DNA of 64,000 nt, from positions 620,001 to 684,000 of the forward strand of contig QNQO01000525.1 of assembly GCA_003290165.1 (NCBI GenBank). The letters run 5' to 3'. The position numbers were made by a program, and so were the translations under genes. The stretch is from Berberis thunbergii. Lineage: Eukaryota > Streptophyta > Magnoliopsida > Ranunculales > Berberidaceae. This document shows positions 1 through 11,874 of this stretch, piece after piece (positions within the stretch are counted from its first letter, which is position 1; each line of letters begins with the position of its first letter). The notes below the pieces were generated by a model, which saw only the letters and a list, made by a program, of their open reading frames with translations, made no database searches and was not told where the DNA came from.

Positions 1-839
1 CAAACGATCCCAATACACCTCCAAGTGAATTAAACATTTATCAAAAACATATCTTAAATCAACACAAAGAACTTTCTAGCAACCCCACACATAAAAATTA
101 GATATTTGTGCTCCAAAACTACTTCCAAACAACTTGATAGATGAAAAAAATCGGATGTTTTAACCTACATCAAGAAAATTTAAGTAGCCCCTACAATAAA
201 AATGAGATTTTTTAACCTACACCTAGTACTCTTTCAAGGATCCCCATACATAAAAATCAGATCTTTGAGCTACAGATAAAGCTACAAAACAATCTAACGT
301 ATCAAAACATGCAAATCATAACAAATAAGAAGAGGAACTCACCGATTTTAATTCTTATGGCATCCACACCATTCACAATGCCGCCAACACCTCTCCATCG
401 CCATCAGACCACCACGCAAACCCTTTCCCTTGCCCGATCCCTCTTTGTCCAGCCATCTTTTGGCGATGAAATCAGAAGCGAAGGAGAGGGACGAGTGAGG
501 AAGGAGAAAGGAAAAAGTCAAAGGCGGTGGGATCGACTGCGAAGCTCGATCCGAGAACGTGCTCACCGCTAGATGAGAAGAAGAAAATTGTGAAGAAGGA
601 GAAAAGGAGAAAAAAATTTCTCTTATATTTTGGTGGCTAATTGCCTCCACTAGAATTCTGAGGGCACTCACCATCTAAACACACTAAATAAAACCCTAAA
701 ATTTTAAATTTTAAATTCAATTAAATATAACTCTATTTTATTTAATTCAAAATAAAATAAATTAGTTTTATGAAATTTACGGGTGTTACATGTCTGATTA
801 AATTCGGTGCATTAGTGCTAGTATGAAATTCATTGAAAA
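1..839. other. no gene recognised
   Basis: AT-rich sequence. Open frames on both strands between 309 and 674 overlap one another, are rich in Ser, Arg and Lys, and match no family I recognise, so I read them as chance frames in a purine/pyrimidine-skewed stretch. Confidence 0.5.
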
Positions 840-911
840 AGTGGGGGTGTTACACTTACCCAACTTGGCAACTCAGAATAATCTTTGGAAAGGTAGTTTT
901 CAGACCAAGGT

Positions 912-1301
912 TTAGGGATAACCAGCCAGATGAATAGCACCATGGCCGGAGAGCAGAACATGGATCATATCGGTGAATCGGATCAAGTAGTACGTATTAT
1001 CCAAATCCCATTTACGAGCCAAAACTTCCATTTCAAAATTGTGTTTAGTATCCCATTGGGATGCCATTCTTCTAGCAAAAACTTCCTGCCTTAGTTTTTG
1101 ATGATGGCAGTATTTGACCACGATAGGTAAATCCACATCGTCCGATGATTGCACAGATCGGCGAGTAAAAGGTAAGGAAAGGATGGGTAGATTACGTTTA
1201 AGGTGAACTGCTAGGTTGTTGATATTGGAGGAAGACATGTGGGGGTTGAAAAGATGAGGCGCGAGGGACATTGGTTTGGAGAGTGGAGGAAAATGGGTCA
1301 A
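912..1301 (-). pseudogene. DUF4283-like retroelement fragment
   Basis: An open frame of about 129 codons. Its C-terminal two thirds follow the layout of plant DUF4283, the N-terminal domain of many LINE-type ORF1 proteins: a run ending in MASQWDTKHNFEMEVLARKW and then YLIRFTDMIHVLLSGHGAIH. The zinc knuckle that normally follows is not present, and the frame ends just after the domain. It lies directly upstream of MULE-1 and is unrelated to it. I read it as a relic of a retroelement rather than a host gene. The assignment rests on pattern resemblance only. Confidence 0.4.
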
Positions 1302-1910
1302 GGAGTCTAGGTGTAGGAATCATGGTAGGTTGAGAGGGGAGAAAGGTTAGGGTGAGATGGGAGTGAAGGTAATTGTGAGCCTGAGAGGTCCATAAGTAAA
1401 ACTCTAAAAACAAAAATGGGGATGCCAGAGTAGGATTAGAGAAGATTGAGGACAAATAGTGTAAACCCAGTTCAAGTATTGTTGGATTTGAATATTGTGG
1501 GAAGAAGTTGAAGAAATAAGTATCACATCAGCGTTGTTAATGCATGTTGGTTGGGATTGTGGAGATGAAATCATGGCGATTTGATACGAGTGCGGCGGAG
1601 GGAGGAGGGGGAATGAATAACGAAGCTCGAGATGGCGGTGTTAATGGAGTGTAATGATGAGCATCGCCATTAATAGGACCGTACCGCCAAAACAAGCAAT
1701 TCCAGGCTAAAATGACTGGAGAACAGCTACAACAAAATAGAAGGAGAGAACCCTATGGAGAAGATGGATGAAAATTGGAATTGAGGAGTATGAGATTCAA
1801 GAATAGGATAGTAGAAGTAAGGGATTTATCGGAATTGAAAAGGAGGAAAAATGAGTGGAATTTTGCAAGGACTTCTATGATTCCAAATTGGTTACTTGTG
1901 TTCTCTTGTT

Positions 1911-1919
1911 TTGAAATTT
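1911..1919. repeat. 9-bp target-site duplication, left of MULE-1
   Basis: TTGAAATTT directly precedes the MULE-1 TIR and is repeated exactly at 11875-11883 after the other TIR. Nine bases is the characteristic duplication length of Mutator-like elements. Confidence 0.9.
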
Positions 1920-3033
1920 GAGAAATTCTAGATGTCGAGGAAATGGGCGAGGGATGGTGCGTCGCACGCGAGCAGATGACGTGGTCAAAAAAAAAAAATT
2001 TGCGAGGGAAATGAAAATTTTGGGCGAGAAGAAGAGGGAATGGAAGCTCTGAACTCTTCATTAATTCCCTCTCTCGCTCCCTCTCCCCCAAACGAAGCTC
2101 CTCCTCTCTCCATCATCACTGAAACGAAGGAGAAGAACGAAAATTAGGGAAGAAGAAGGAAAGAAGGAGAAGAGAAGAAGGTCTCCCTCGTCCCTTCCTC
2201 TCGCAAAAGGTAAATTTTTCCTCTCATTTTGGGTTTTAGGTTTTTGGTTTTTAATTTTTGATTTTCCCCGTTACTTGGGTGTTTTAGGTAATTGGTTTCA
2301 GACAAGAAGTTGGTTTTCATCGCTCGGACGCAGAGGTAAGCCCTTTCTTCTTCTCTTCGTTTCGTCTTCAGATCTAGGGTTCATTTTTTTTTTAATTTCA
2401 GTGTTCTTCAACCGAAGAGCTTCATCTAGGGTTCATTTTTTTTTTTATTTCAGTGTTCATGTGGGTTTTTTTTATGATGAATTGTGGGGTTTTTTTTTTT
2501 TTTTAAATTTCAGTGTTCATATCTGTAGAATTTTTTTTTGTTTAATTTCAGTGTTCATGTGGTTTTTTTTTTTTTGATGAATTTTGGGTTTTTTTTTATA
2601 ATTTCAGTGTTCATAGTATGGGTTTCTAAGAAGTTTGTCAATAGGCGAGGAAATGAAAAAATGGGACTGAATAAATTCTACCTGTCATAATTTCAGTGTA
2701 GTTTGCTTAAGAAGTTTGCTTTTTTTATTTTTTTTTATTTTTTTTTATTTCAGTGTTCATATCCAAGATCTTTCTATATTTCTTGTACATTTTAAATAAA
2801 TAAAATCTTTTCTCTATCTCTGACTATCCAAGATCTGTTAGTAATTAAACATCTCGTTATACTAGCTGAATCCTAGTATCGGCACCGTTCGTTCTAACAG
2901 ATCAAAGATAAAATATCTGTATTTATTCTATGTTGTGTATTTCATTTCTGTTTGATTTCTGCATATCATACTGCTTATCATCTCCCTGTGATTAACCATT
3001 GTTGTCGTTATAATGCAAATAAATTAAGGCTTT
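1920..3033 (+). repeat. left TIR of MULE-1
   Basis: Inverted counterpart of 10630-11874. Matching landmarks include the outer 150 bp, the segment around the donor at 2336, the polyT/CAGTGTTCAT block at 2380-2760, and the stretch 2820-3033 ending in TTAAGGC. Differences are mainly length changes in the T/A runs. It contains several repeats of TTTCAGTGTTCAT, and at least two GT splice-donor-like sites. Confidence 0.9.
2100..2337 (+). promoter_or_regulatory. putative TIR-encoded 5' UTR exons with splice donors
   Basis: A purine-rich stretch ends in CGCAAAAG|GTAAAT (donor at 2210), and a 34-nt candidate exon at 2302-2335 lies between TTTCAG and GTAAGC. The only plausible acceptor before the downstream start codon is TTGCAG at about 3389. 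I infer that transcription starts in the TIR and that a spliced leader joins to the second gene at 3392. The promoter itself is not defined by any motif I can read with confidence. Confidence 0.45.
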
Positions 3034-3391
3034 GATTGGTATTGCTTTGTTGGAGCACATGGGCTAAAGTCTTGTTGTAATGTATAATGAAATTAAGGCA
3101 GAAACAACCGATAAGGTTTAATCATATGCAACACTAACTCCCTTTGTTCTTCTCTTCGTTTCGTCTTCAGCCTTCAAAGCTTCAATTTATTTTTTCTCCT
3201 CTTATTTTAGATCTAGGGTTTACGATTTTTGTTCAGAAATAGTCTGTAGATCTTAGGTTTATGTACTAAAGTTTCAAGATGTTAATGAACTTTTAGACCT
3301 TTGTGTGATTTTCGACTTTGTTCGCACGCCTGAATTCCAACAGCCTCTCACACTATACTCCCTCTTCCTTATATCCCCTCTTGTTGCAGGA

Positions 3392-3773
3392 ATGGCATTC
3401 AGAGCATACGTTGTCTATCGAGGTCATCAGCCAGGAGTATACCTAAACTGACCCGCATGTTTTTTCGTCGGTATCAGGGTATAGTGGTGCTTCGTACAAG
3501 GGGTTTATGTCAGTCAAAGAAGCTGAGGAGTCATACGAGTTGTGGGTTCGCTCAGAAGCGGCAAGGAGAGATTCGGAGGAATCCCGCAACAATGAAGATG
3601 TCACAGTTAACAATGTAGTTGTTGACGATCAAGCCGGTCCATCGAATGATCAAATAAATGTCAGTCAAGGGAACAATGATCCTTGGGCTTTCACGAGGGA
3701 CTTAATCAATACTTTGATAATTGTACTTATTATCTTAGGTATTATAAATATTCTTAAGCACTTGGATGAATGA
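3392..3773 (+). pseudogene. hybrid-binding domain/tail-anchor second gene of MULE-1, broken
   Basis: Copy of the intact gene at 42060-42440. The start lies two bases after a GCAG acceptor, exactly as in that copy. The protein begins MAFRAYVVYRGH, the opening of an RNase H1 N-terminal hybrid-binding (Cauli_VI/viroplasmin) domain. Codon 20, a Trp in the intact copy, is TGA at 3449-3451, and one extra base about ten codons later shifts the frame. From 3507 the frame reopens and codes for 88 residues: the end of the domain, an acidic Asn-rich linker and a hydrophobic C-terminal segment (about TLIIVLIILGIINIL). By hand count 68 of these 88 residues match the MULE-2 copy. About 100 bp of 3' flank are also conserved. 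Confidence 0.85.
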
Positions 3774-4233
3774 TGGAATTATATGTAATGTAATATGTAC
3801 ATAAATATGTATGATGTGAATATATTTCATAATCCAATGAAATTTGTGTTTCATATTGTTATATTTTTCTTCCGTATGGTATGCTTGTCATTTCATTGTG
3901 TAGCTTGCTGTTTGCATTCCAAATTCTGCCAGGATTCTTCATCAGACTTCCTACTCTCTGTAAGTGCACTGATTTGCTTATAGATTACATCTAAAATGAA
4001 TCGCTCTCGTATCTTTAATTGCTTTAATAGATTACATTCAAGTTATTTGAATGATGGGATGTGTTGAGTGTGACTTGCAGGTCACTAAGAATATGCTTGA
4101 AGTTCCATGTTATAGCAAGTTAGCAACGAAAATCTTACATGTTTCACATGTATTTACTTTAATATTTTGAGCAATGATGGTGTTATTTTCGATTTGAACT
4201 TCTGAATAATACCTTTGTTTTCTTTAATTTTAG

Positions 4234-4483
4234 GTTGGATCCAGTTATAATTGGCGCTATGCATTCTTCGGGGAGGCGATTTTGATGGTTCCATTTGCTA
4301 TTTTTGGTTTTGTCAAGAAACCTTTGAAGCTGAAAGGTGCATTGGCTTTCCATATAGAGTTTTGATTTTGTTTGATCTTGTAACATCCTTTCATGTTTAT
4401 CAATTTACAAAATGCAGGATTTTCTTCTGTTAAAACAAGAAAGCCATTGCCATCTGGAGAGAAACTTTCTCCTGCAGTTGAAG
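4234..4483 (+). pseudogene. captured fragment of a spinster-like transporter
   Basis: Two exons with canonical borders join in frame: 4234-4336 (TAG|GTT...AAAG|GTGC) and 4418-4483 (GCAG|GAT...GAAG|GTAC). The first reads SSYNWRYAFFGEAILMVPFA followed by FGFVKKPLKLK, the signature of a transmembrane helix and loop of plant spinster-homologue major-facilitator transporters. The second continues GFSSVKTRKPLPSG. Only this small part of an approximately 500-residue protein is present. Introns are kept, so it was captured as genomic DNA. It lies inside MULE-1 on the same strand as the element's second gene and cannot make a working transporter. Confidence 0.65.
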
Positions 4484-5810
4484 GTACCCTTTGCACCTTG
4501 TTTGTGAACTTTAGTGAAGTTTCCATATTTACATAACTAAGCAGATGAGCTAACACAATAAGCTTAGCTAATATGTTTGAATAAACAAATTCCATTAACA
4601 GAAAGTAATTAAAAAAAAAAAAAAAAAGCTACATTTGTAATGTTTGTTTGAATAAGTTACTTGTATGATTAGTAAAGTCCATAAAACCACAAAGCAAAAT
4701 TGATACTAAATTATAATGAACTTGGTGAATCCCCTCAACACACTTTGGCTGGGATTGGATAAACAATTCCTAACCCACTAAAGTTTTTTGCTTTCAGCAC
4801 TAGTTTACTTTTAATGTTGTTTCCTTAGGTTGAATTTTATGGAGGCATCAAGTTTCTGACAAATTTTTTTGGGGCCTTGGAGATTATTTACTACCACCTG
4901 TTTTACATTCCGTTTAAACTGTGTTTTATTTGTTCAGTGGCGATTGTTTCATATAGGAGGCACTGATTTTTTTCATTTGAATTGTTTGGACAGAGTCCAC
5001 TGCCTTCAAATTACGTGCTGAAGGTATTTAGTGAATTTTTTTGTTAAAGTTCATTTCATTTTTTGTTTGGACAGAGTTCACTGCCTTCAAGTTTCATTTT
5101 TTGTTTGGACAGAGTCGACTGCCTTGGAAATGAATTTTTTTCATTTGTTAAAGTTCCCTTCCTTGTATTCAGTGACTTTTTTGTTGTATGGTAGAAAATG
5201 TTGAGCTGCACAAATGAGAGAGTTGATGACAACAACACTTCCATGTCTGCAACACGGTAGGGAGGTTAGCTACCTCGAATTTGCTATTACAATTTCTGTA
5301 TCTACCATTTCTTTTGATCTATACAATACAATCATTTGCATTCTTCATTTTACTTCATTCTGTCTTCAATATCAGATCAGAGGTTTGATTTTCCATTCAC
5401 TGTCAGTCTGACTTCTGTAGTTGTTTTTTTTTTTTTTTTTTTTTTCCTAACATTTACAATCCATTATAAGAAACTATGCTCATAGTTGTTCTTTATATTT
5501 GAAAATTTCAGATGAAAATGCCTTGATGCCTATTTGTGACTTGTATATTCTTAAACGTTTTGTATCCTTGTTTCCTAAATCATGTACCATTTGAAAAGTT
5601 TTAGATTTATGTTTCTCTTTCGAGTTATTCCTATAAGAAGGCTTCTTTGCCACATTCTAAAGTATGCCTATTTGGTGCAAATTTAAAACTCAAGTCACCA
5701 TTCACATATTGGGATCATGTTTGTCTAACATTTGAATCTTGTTTTACTCTTTCAAACTACTTTTACTTTCATTAACATTGTTTTCATGAACTCGGTTGTG
5801 TGTTTTGCAG

Positions 5811-6137
5811 GCCTGAATCATTGGGCATTGTTGTTGGGAAAGTTTTCTTGGTCTTGGCAATATCATTTCAGTCTTTCAATTTCACAGCAGACTCCACGGT
5901 ATGCATCTAAAAACTTTGTATGAAAAGTAGTAGCTTCAATAGTTTCCTTCTTTGTTACTTGTCATATTATCTGCAGGGGAAAAGCCATAAATATGCTCCT
6001 AAAACATGTCTGCATCTGTGTACTATCTTCATTTTTAGTTATAGGAAAGTAATATAAATCTATTGCATGTTCAACAGGCTTTGTGCTGCGCCTTCTGCTT
6101 TTACCTGAGGTATTTGCTTACTGGTTGGTACAAGTGA
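5811..6137 (+). pseudogene. captured fragment of ALG7/GPT
   Basis: Two exon-like blocks from UDP-GlcNAc:dolichyl-phosphate GlcNAc-1-phosphotransferase, the first enzyme of ER N-glycan assembly. Block one (5811-5899, after TTTTGCAG and before GTATGC) reads PESLGIVVGKVFLVLAISFQ and then NFTADST, the first cytosolic loop and second helix of the plant enzyme. Block two (6078-6137, after CAACAG) reads ALCCAFCFYLRYLLTGWYK and a stop, the protein's natural C-terminus. The whole middle of the enzyme is missing between them. It sits inside MULE-1 in the same orientation as the spinster fragment. Confidence 0.65.
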
Positions 6138-6997
6138 GGAAACAACAAACTCCATATAACCAGCTACCTGGGTTTGTCAGACTGGTACTCATGAAATGCA
6201 GTTTTTGGAGTCGTTGAGTCGAAGACCGTTTATAGTACAAAGTGGAAAATTTTTGTGGTGTACTTTTTTTAGGAATCAGCTGTTCGCCTAATTTTATTTA
6301 TAATAGCAGTGTAGCAACAAGTTTTTCTGAATAGAACGACACATAAATTACTGATCTTCAAGCTAAAATTTTGTTTTTCTTTTCCATTCTGGCTAAATGT
6401 AGTTCTGAGATCACTTTTGTATTTTTTCTTGTCACGAGTTGTATCACTTTGTTTTCTCTGCCCAATATGTCTCTTTGTTTTGCCTTGGCTCAAAATTAAG
6501 CTTAGATTTGTGACAAATTTGTGTGGTAATGATCATTTATTTCTGATGATAAAACCCATCTGGGCTCTGCGAGGGCTTTTCATTCATTAGTAATGGGAGG
6601 ATAAATATTACATCTCATAAAAGTTTGAATTGCAATGATAAATGGTCGAATAACCCTCTGAATATGGCCTTGAGCAGTTTGCGCAAAATGCAATATCTAA
6701 GTTTAACCTATCAAACAAATAGCCGTTCAAAAGAAAATAATTCTTTGAAAGGTTATCATATAAAAGGATTATTAGTGAAAAAAGAACTATCCAAAAGGAT
6801 TACAACAAAAACTCGAGATACCACAACTTCGAGCACTTTAGTTCCTCCCCCATGCTCCCATGTATAAAATAGACCAAAACTCGAGATACAAGGCTTGTAT
6901 GGACAAAATATAACTACGCTCAACAACTGTCACTAAGCATCATCTAGATATAAAAATATGGAGCAACTACTGCCAAAACAAGCTCCAAAAGGAGAGA

Positions 6998-7270
6998 CTA
7001 CAAGATGATGTAAATAGAGTTTGTCCCAGAGGAGTTGTAGTTGCTAGAAAACATATATAGATGAAGATGCATGGACTTCTCAGTTTGTTTGCATTGCTTC
7101 TGTGTGGTACTTGTAATGAAATGCATCAAGTGCTTCTGCAAATATTGGTTCACTGCGGCCTCTTCCTCGCCCACGACCCCCCCCCCCCAAACCATGGCCT
7201 CTGCCAACGCTTCCGCCTCGAGGTCGTTCTACTGCTCCACCCCTGCCTCGTCCACTTATTTTCCTATTAG
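6998..7270 (-). other. Gly/Arg-rich C-terminal-like coding segment
   Basis: Minus-strand sequence after a possible TAG acceptor near 7270 codes for a GRGRGGAVERPRGGSVGRGH run. Beyond a 13-base C/G homopolymer at 7178-7190, another frame continues GRGRGRGRSEPIFAEALDAF and ends at a stop about 20 residues later. The homopolymer looks like the cause of the frame change. RGG tails occur in RNA-binding proteins and in some MULE proteins. It lies about 500 bp beyond the last transposase exon, so it could be a captured fragment or an alternative 3' exon. I cannot name the source gene. Confidence 0.35.
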
Positions 7271-7756
7271 ATGCAAAAGAAAATCAGATATGTTTTTAAA
7301 CTTCAGGCACTATTTCAAAACAGTTAAATAGCCAACGAATAAATGCATAAGACAATTGTGCTGGTAATATATCATCACTAAAGATGAGAATGAATCTCAA
7401 AATACATTTGCTGCTGTGAAAATAAATGATGTCACCCAGAGATCACAACGATGGTCTCAAAATGCCATATACAGATTCTATTTGATGACAAAGAAAAGTT
7501 AGACAACAACAACTTGCTGGCTAAAGTCATCAACTATGATTTCTGATGAGGAAAATTAGCTTTCTGTCAGGGCGATTCACTATTTCAGAGCAGTCGCACA
7601 AAAAGAGAAGCATATCATTGTATCAAGTTCTATAAAAAATCTCTTCAGATTACAAGAAGGAGAAACCAAATCACAGTGCCAAGACGTCCTATAATTTGTC
7701 CCATACACAGACAATGATGACTATCTATAAGAATATAGACTAGTTGACCAACCTTA

Positions 7757-10342
7757 TCATAGCCTATAATTTGTATAGTCCATTCCGTGGCTTGAACCGG
7801 GCGGCTGCAAAAATAAATAATACTGATTACAAAATAAATAATAGGAGGCATACAAAACACATAACTAACAAACCGTACAAAGAGATACATACAAAATACA
7901 TAATATGTACCTGTGAGAGGAGCGAGTTGAATTGATCAACGCTTCCAGGTTGTAAATCGTGTGACCCCGTATTATCATCCTTAACGATAACAAACATACA
8001 AATCATTAGTGGGCAAACATACTTACTGCTTCATACCTTGTAAATATAAAAAACAAACCTGTGTATTGCTTTGACTAGCCATCGGATTGCTTTCACGAGG
8101 CATAACATGAGGCATACACTGTAAACCCTACAAATGACATTTGTAAATAACATTTTCAATATATGTAACTTAAAAAAATATACATTCATAAAACATTTTG
8201 CAAAACATACCAGATTAGTCTCAATGGCCTGATTCGTTTGCGTGTCTTTCTTTTTTTTCCCTTGTCTCCTTTTACACACCTTCTCGATGGTGGATTTTAT
8301 CCTTGATTAATTTAGACGGTCGTCCTTTGCTACGAACCGCTAATGGACTATGAATCTGGATGGCAGAACTAGAAGTAGTGGTGCCCACTTCCAAATACCT
8401 ATGTGAATCAACATGCTCATCACCACCGACAATTTTATATTGGTCCATCTTCAAAGTGATCCATTCTTGAACTTCGATTGTCTTCTTTTCATCCTCAGCG
8501 GCGAATTCAGCCATTTCATAGAAGGCATTGCACATCGTTTCAAATCGCACATTTTCAGGTTTCTTTCCCCAATCTGAATAAACAATTTTCACCTTCGTAT
8601 GAGCCCTCTTAACATCTTTCCTCCACCTCCGAAGAACATAGTTATCAGGTATATCATGAATCTCTCTTTCAAACAAGACTTTAAATATATGTTTGCATAA
8701 AATCCCCCTGAACTCAAACAATTGACAATTACACTTGATGCCAAAGTCGTCAACATTTAAAGAGACTACATAATGGACCGATCGTTGCCTATCATTTATC
8801 AGCAAGTCTTGTTTAATAGTGTACAACTCACAGCCACCCCCATCCATATCTTCACCCACAATTCTACAACATAGATTCCCTTGGATCTCTTTAAATTTTT
8901 TTGTAGTGTAAGCATTTTGAAATTTTTTCTCTATTGCATAAGGAGTAATGCATGGAAGCCTTCGGCTAAAAGATTTAAAGTCTTGTTCAACTTCCTTTTG
9001 GACTTTACTTCGTTGTGCATTCTCATACTGTTCTACAAATTGCTTCAATGTGGTTTTCGAATTAACATAACCATAAAAAAAAAGCATTCATGCTTTCACT
9101 CCTTTGAGTTGAAGACATCCCCGCCCAAAAACCATTTCTTTGAAATATTGGCACCCATCGCATCCTTTCAAAGTATAATCCACCAAACCAGTCATTTTCA
9201 TGCAGACTATATTTATCAATAAAACCATGCCAATTTTCTTCAAACTCATCATAAGACATGGAATCATAAACTTCTCTTTGCATTGCAAACTTGATCGCCT
9301 CATATTGATTGCAACAAGACAGTTTTTGAGGCAACTTCTTCATGATATGCCACAAGCACCATCTGTGTCGTGTGCTAGGAAATACAATTTCAATGGCCCT
9401 CTTCATTGCCCTATCTTGATCAGTGATTATAGCAGAAGGAGCATTGTCATTCATACACACGAGCCATGTTTGAAAAAGCCATACAAATTCTTCAATCGTT
9501 TAACCACATATCAATCCACATCCCAAAAGAATTGACTGACCGTGATGATTCACCCCAACAAAAGGAGCAAATGGCATCTCATACTTATTTGTCAAGTATG
9601 TAGTGTCAAATGTAACAACATCCCCAAACTCCTTGTAAGCTGCCATGCTCCATGCGTCAGCCCAAAATACATTTCTCAACCTACCTTCATCATTCAAATC
9701 CATCATATAAAAGAAATCAGCATTATTAGCTTGCATTCTTTGGAAGTAGTTATGAAGAGCCATCGCATCCCCCTCACCAAGTCTCAACTTCCTCACTCTG
9801 TCCAAATAATTGTAACAGTCTTTTTGGGAAAAAGGCAACATTTCATGCCCACCAACTTCAACCACACATGACGAATAACTCTTATTTGGTCTAATACCTG
9901 CCCTATCATTATATTCAAGCCTCTTCTTGACATACGAGCTCATAGATCCGTTCTTTCGATAAAATTTCGATTTACTAGGGCTTAACACGTGATTGTGATC
10001 AAGTGTAACTCTTTTCACCGAAACTGTTCCATCAACCCGTATATGACCTCTAATCTTAGCCTTACAGCCACATTTGGTCGACGGACGCAATCCAACAACA
10101 TTTTTTCCATCACCTCTTTGCTTCCCAGCCCGACCACATGAAAGCTGAATGAACGTAGGTTTTCCATCACCATCTTTTTCAGTAGTCATTATTTTAACTG
10201 GAAATCTCTTTGCATTACCATATTCATGATAATATCGTTGGAACTCGTCAAGGTTGACAAATTCCATCCCATCTTTAGGTTCCCTCACCTCTTCTACATT
10301 TTCTTCCACCAACATACAATCATTATCTTCTACACTATCCAT
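7757..10342 (-). pseudogene. FAR1/MULE transposase of MULE-1, broken
   Basis: Four exons on the minus strand: 10342-8211, 8127-8059, 7979-7911 and 7804-7757, all with GT/AG borders shared with the MULE-2 copy. The last exon ends SSHGMDYTNYRL and a stop. Domains in order: FAR1-type WRKY/GCM1-like zinc-binding domain (FQRYYHEYG, TKCGCKAKIRG, DHNH); MULE transposase core with catalytic Asp in FDTTY (near 9608) and in ITDQD (near 9420); SWIM zinc finger CNCQLFEFRGILCKH (near 8700-8735); and a basic GRPSK segment. The start follows an intron (TTACAG|GAATGG). Disabled by an in-frame TAA at 9500-9502, an extra base in the A/T run at about 9074-9082, and a further one-base shift near 8285. Its normal role would be cutting and inserting the element in the nucleus. 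Confidence 0.9.
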
Positions 10343-10366
10343 TCCTGTAATGTTTGTTTATAAATC

Positions 10367-10890
10367 ACAGAGAGATGATAAGCAGAAATCAAAACATAAA
10401 TAAAACACACAACATAGAATCAATACAGAGATTCTATCTTTGATCTGTTAGAATGAACGGTGCTGATACTAGGATTTGGCTAGTATAACGAGATGTTCAA
10501 TTAATAACAGATCTTGGATAGTCAGAGATAGAGAAAAGATTTTATTTAGTTAATATGTACAAGAAATACAAAAAGATGAAAACTTAAGAACAGAAGGAAA
10601 GACTTACAAATAAAAGGCTAAAGGTTTTTAAGCCTTAATTTTATTTGCATTATAACAACAACAATGGTTAATCATAGGGAGATGATAAGCAGTATGATAT
10701 GCAGAAATCAAAACAGAAATGAATTACACAACATAGAATAAATACAGATATTCTATCTTTGATCTGTTAGAACGAACGGTGCCGATACTAGGATTCGGCT
10801 AGTATGACGAGATGTTTAATTACTAACAGATCTTGGATAATCAGAGATAGAGAAAAGATTTTATTTATTTAAAATGTACAAGAAATACAG
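10367..10890 (-). repeat. partial duplication of inner TIR sequence
   Basis: About 210 bp at 10367-10573 is repeated at 10674-10890. Both contain the GATAAGCAG block, TCTTTGATCTGTTAGAA(T/C)GAACGGTGC(T/C)GATACTAGGATT and TAACAGATCTTGGATA. The outer copy belongs to the TIR. The inner copy sits directly upstream of the transposase start, in its 5' intron, and has diverged by roughly 10%. Confidence 0.8.
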
Positions 10891-11874
10891 AAAGATCTTG
10901 GATATGAACACTGAAATAAAAAAAAAAAATTCTTAAGCAAACTACACTGAAATTATGACAGGTAGAATTTATTCAGTCCCATTTTTTCATTTCCTCGCCT
11001 ATTGACAAACTTCTTAAAAACCCATACTATGAACACTAAAATTATAAAAAAAAAAAAAACCCACAATTCATTAAAAAAAAAACCACATGAACATTGAAAT
11101 TAAACAAAAAAAAACCCACATGAACACTGAAATTAAACAAAAAAAATTTCTACAGATATGAACACTGAAATTATAAAAAAAAGCCCACAATTCATCATAA
11201 AAAACCCACATGAACACTGAAATTAAAAAAAAAAATGAACCCTAGATGAAGCTCTTCGGTTGAAGAACACTGAAATTAAAAAAAATGAACCCTAGATGAA
11301 GCTCTTCGGCTGAAGAATACTGAAATAAAAAAAAATGAACCCTAGATCTGAAGACGAAACGAAGAGAAGAAGAAAGGGCTTACCTCTGCGTCCGAGCGAT
11401 GAAAACAAACTTCTTGTCCGAAACCAATAACCTAAAACACCCAAGTAAAGGGAAAATCAAAATCTAAAAACCAAAAACCAAAAACCTAAAACCTAAAATG
11501 AGAGGGAAAATTTACCTTTTGCGAGAGGAAAGGGACGAGGGAGACCTTCTTCTCTTCTCCTTCTTTCCTTCTTCTTCCCTAATTTTTGTTCTTCTCCTTC
11601 GTTTCAGTGATGATGGAGAGAGGAGGAGCTTCGTTTGGGGGAGAAGGATAATCTGTCGAAAATGGGGAGAGGGGGGGAGAATCTGTCGAATCGAAAGAAA
11701 ATGGGGAGAGGGAGAGGGAGCGAGAGAGGGAATGAATGAAAAGTTCAGAGCTTCCATTCTCTCTTCTTCTCGCCCAAAATTTTCATTTCCCTCGCAAATT
11801 TTTTTTTGACCACGTCAGCTGCTCGCGTGCGACGCACCATCCCTCGCCCATTTCCTCGACATCTAGAATTGCTC
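10630..11874 (-). repeat. right TIR of MULE-1
   Basis: Inverted copy of 1920-3033. Read on the minus strand it carries the same splice donor (CGCAGAG|GTAAGC near 11384) and the same purine-rich leader, here facing the transposase gene. It is somewhat longer because of extra copies of the AAAAATGAACCCTAGATGAAGCTCTTCGG block at 11230-11345. Confidence 0.9.

Larger units (their letters stand above)
1920..11874. mobile_element. MULE-1, complete two-gene Mutator-like element
   Basis: A 9955-bp element with TIRs of about 1.1-1.25 kb, starting GAGAAATTCTAGATGTCGAGG at the left and, on the other strand, GAGCAATTCTAGATGTCGAGG at the right; both are flanked by TTGAAATTT. Contents from left to right: left TIR with splice donors; a degenerate hybrid-binding-domain/tail-anchor gene on the plus strand; captured plus-strand pieces of a spinster-like transporter and of ALG7/GPT; a Gly/Arg-rich minus-strand segment; and a four-exon FAR1/MULE transposase gene on the minus strand. 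The two element genes converge, as in maize MuDR. Both are disabled here, so this copy should not be autonomous. The intact duplication suggests a fairly recent insertion. Confidence 0.92.

Noticed and set aside
7061..7331. Plus-strand frames across 7061-7331
   Set aside because: Antisense to the Gly/Arg-rich segment and crossing a 13-base C run; no protein-like composition.
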